NCBI GenBank assembly: GCA_023262945.1
Contig: JALQXY010000004.1
Coordinates: 1-15,235 of the forward strand
Direction of reading: 5' to 3'
Length of the DNA: 15,235 nucleotides
Origin: Rickettsiales bacterium
Lineage (GTDB): Bacteria; Pseudomonadota; Alphaproteobacteria; Rickettsiales; UBA1997
Shown piece by piece: positions 14,163-15,235 of the stretch. The position numbers and the translations under genes were made by a program. The notes below the pieces were generated by a model that saw only the letters and a program-made list of their open reading frames with translations, ran no database searches and had not been told where the DNA came from. Within the stretch, counting starts at the first letter, position 1, and each line of letters starts with the position of its first letter.

Positions 14163-15008
14163 ATGAAACTAATATATTTACTTTTTTCTCTTGTAAATGG
14201 TTATAATCTTAATATTCCAGTTAATGTATATAAATCAAACTATAATTCTCAAATAATTAAAGTTTATGAACCGAAAAATTTAGAAAAAAAAAATATGAAT
14301 GCATTAATTTTTTACACTGGAGCAAATTCGTTAATACCAGGTGATATATACAGTAATTTTATTAGAACTTTAAATAATTATAACTTTTCTGTTAGTGTTG
14401 TTACTAATAATAATGATGCTACAAGTGAATTTTTGTATGATGTAAGAGACGAATATAAAGAAATTATTCCATTAACACATTCTTCTGGTTATGTAAATGC
14501 AATTCAAACTATTCAAAAACAAAAAAATATAAAAAAAGCTATATTTCTTGATCCAGTAGATAATAGTGTTTTATTTGACAATAATTTTTTTAATAATAAT
14601 GATAAAACCAGTATTAAATATTTAGAATCAATATTAATTTTAAATGCTGAAAAATCATATGAAGGTTCAATTTTTCCAAAGTTAAAGATGCCATTTATTC
14701 CTGCATTTGCATTAAATATAAAAAATTTAAAAAAAAATAATCCTGATTTGGAAGTAGAAAAGTTAGATGCAAAAAACTATGGACATAGTGATGTTTTAGA
14801 TACTTTATGGAGTGATTTAATGCATGTTACTTTAAGTAAAGGAAATGATAATAGGGATCAAGAAGTTTTAAATGAATATTTAAATTGGTTGGCAGAAGAA
14901 ATTACAAATTTTATTCATAAAAATGAAGAAAATAATGTTGAAGAAATTAATAATAGTATAATGTTATATGATAATGTGGGTGTATTAACTTCAGATAATG
15001 AAGATTAA
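14163..15008 (+). CDS. Chlorophyllase-like alpha/beta hydrolase with signal peptide
   Basis: The 281-aa product starts with a likely signal peptide (MKLIYLLFSLVNGYN). An alpha/beta-hydrolase core follows: LIFYTGANSLIPGDIYSNFIRTL (48-70, oxyanion region), the nucleophile elbow LTHSSGYVNA (104-113, S107), FLDPVDN (128-134, D130 or D133) and GHSDVLD (207-213, H208). The S-to-H spacing of about 100 residues and the DPVD motif match plant and algal chlorophyllases (Ser162/His262 in Chenopodium). The elbow has Thr where GxSxG has its first Gly. The C-terminus is acidic and Asn-rich. I chose M at 14163, not an in-frame ATG at 14040, because the longer version overlaps the divergent gene and adds low-complexity residues. 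GC is about 20%. An origin from a giant virus or protist is likely; the substrate is unknown. Confidence 0.65.
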   Translation: MKLIYLLFSLVNGYNLNIPVNVYKSNYNSQIIKVYEPKNLEKKNMNALIFYTGANSLIPGDIYSNFIRTLNNYNFSVSVVTNNNDATSEFLYDVRDEYKEIIPLTHSSGYVNAIQTIQKQKNIKKAIFLDPVDNSVLFDNNFFNNNDKTSIKYLESILILNAEKSYEGSIFPKLKMPFIPAFALNIKNLKKNNPDLEVEKLDAKNYGHSDVLDTLWSDLMHVTLSKGNDNRDQEVLNEYLNWLAEEITNFIHKNEENNVEEINNSIMLYDNVGVLTSDNED

Positions 15009-15022
15009 ATTTATATTTAAAA

Positions 15023-15030
15023 AAAATTGA
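15023..15030 (+). promoter_or_regulatory. AAAATTGA motif resembling the Mimiviridae early promoter
   Basis: The exact octamer AAAATTGA lies 52 nt before the ATG at 15083, within the range known for early genes of Mimivirus and Cafeteria roenbergensis virus. The same octamer occurs by chance elsewhere in this AT-rich window (for example plus strand 5451-5458), so alone it proves little. Confidence 0.3.
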
Positions 15031-15046
15031 TTTATATATTTTACAA

Positions 15047-15082
15047 AATTAATATATATTAAAATTACTATATATATTAATT
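15047..15082 (+). repeat. 13-bp-arm AT hairpin between the hydrolase and the next ATG
   Basis: Perfect arms at 15047-15059 and 15070-15082 (AATTAATATATAT and its complement) with a 10-nt loop fill the end of the intergenic space after the hydrolase. In Mimivirus, transcripts end at intergenic hairpins of this kind (the published hairpin rule), so this may be a 3'-end signal for the hydrolase gene. A chance palindrome in A/T-only DNA is possible. Confidence 0.4.
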
Positions 15083-15163
15083 ATGCCACAAAAAAGGAAA
15101 ATTGTTTCCAATAATATATCAACTAAGAATCAAAAAACTGTTGTAAAATCACCACAGCTGTAA
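15083..15163 (+). CDS. Short basic reading frame, possibly the start of a truncated gene
   Basis: An ATG opens 26 codons rich in Lys, Asn, Gln and Ser (starting MPQKRKIV) and ends at TAA (15161-15163). I do not recognise it. The composition of the first 20 codons matches the hydrolase gene, while the sequence changes to higher GC near codon 21. It may therefore be the N-terminus of a longer gene cut by another junction, not a complete small protein. Confidence 0.25.
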   Translation: MPQKRKIVSNNISTKNQKTVVKSPQL

Positions 15164-15235
15164 TGAACACCCTTCCTATTTTCAGGATTGTGTCGTTCGA
15201 AAACACTTTCTCTTTGTTGGTCACAAATATTAACA
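15145..15235. other. Right-edge segment of different composition
   Basis: GC is about 37% here against about 20% just to the left. Two frames run open to the window edge. On the plus strand one starts at an ATG at 15163 (MNTLPIFRIV...). On the minus strand a frame enters from the edge (containing RESVFERHNPENRKG) and stops at 15130-15132. Neither can be identified, and the segment is too short to choose between them. Confidence 0.3.

Noticed and set aside
1..15235. CRISPR arrays, toxin-antitoxin pairs, phage genes, insertion sequences, rRNA genes
   Set aside because: No regularly spaced repeats, transposase motifs, phage structural genes or rRNA segments were seen on either strand.

Overview
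The window holds about 13.7 kb of an AT-rich (roughly 30% GC in genes) alphaproteobacterial chromosome, joined near its right end to about 1.2 kb of DNA with a very different character. The bacterial assignment rests on a Tim44/TimA-like membrane protein (typical of Alphaproteobacteria), an EPSP synthase resembling the Agrobacterium type, a canonical proteobacterial GyrB with its TOPRIM-region insert, and a short HPF beside bS21. Low GC, weak Shine-Dalgarno signals, a split nuo cluster and an NHLRC2-like protein suggest a Rickettsiales-like or other host-associated or streamlined lineage. The canonical tRNA-His (G-1 with C73) also fits a lineage outside the Rhizobiales/Rhodobacterales/Caulobacterales group. 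The order-level placement is inference.

All bacterial genes (1 to about 13,960) lie on the minus strand. In transcription order they are nuoM, nuoN, aroA, tRNA-His(GTG), timA-like, acnA, hpf, rpsU, an NHLRC2-like thioredoxin/beta-propeller gene, and gyrB. nuoM-nuoN-aroA is tightly packed (0 and 3 nt spacing), as is acnA-hpf (3 nt). The set covers respiration (complex I proton-pumping subunits, aconitase), aromatic biosynthesis (EPSP synthase), ribosome function and hibernation (bS21, HPF), an envelope redox or assembly factor, and DNA supercoiling (gyrase B). A strong palindromic hairpin at 1-55 lies beyond gyrB. The gap between the NHLRC2-like gene and gyrB holds a roughly 212-bp imperfect inverted-repeat structure with a perfect 29-bp palindrome inside it.

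Right of about 13,970 the composition falls to about 20% GC. A broken phytanoyl-CoA dioxygenase-like start (minus) and a complete chlorophyllase-like alpha/beta hydrolase with a signal peptide (plus) diverge from a 67-bp spacer with only two G/C bases. After the hydrolase come an AAAATTGA motif, a 13-bp-arm AT hairpin and a short basic reading frame. This looks like DNA of an algal or protist giant virus (Mimiviridae-like) or an AT-rich protist, not like the neighbouring bacterium. From about 15,145 the composition rises again to about 37% GC, suggesting a third segment. The simplest reading is a chimeric assembly at a contig end. Real lateral transfer next to the complex I genes is the alternative and can be tested by read-spanning evidence.

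I see no CRISPR array, defence island, insertion sequence or phage module.
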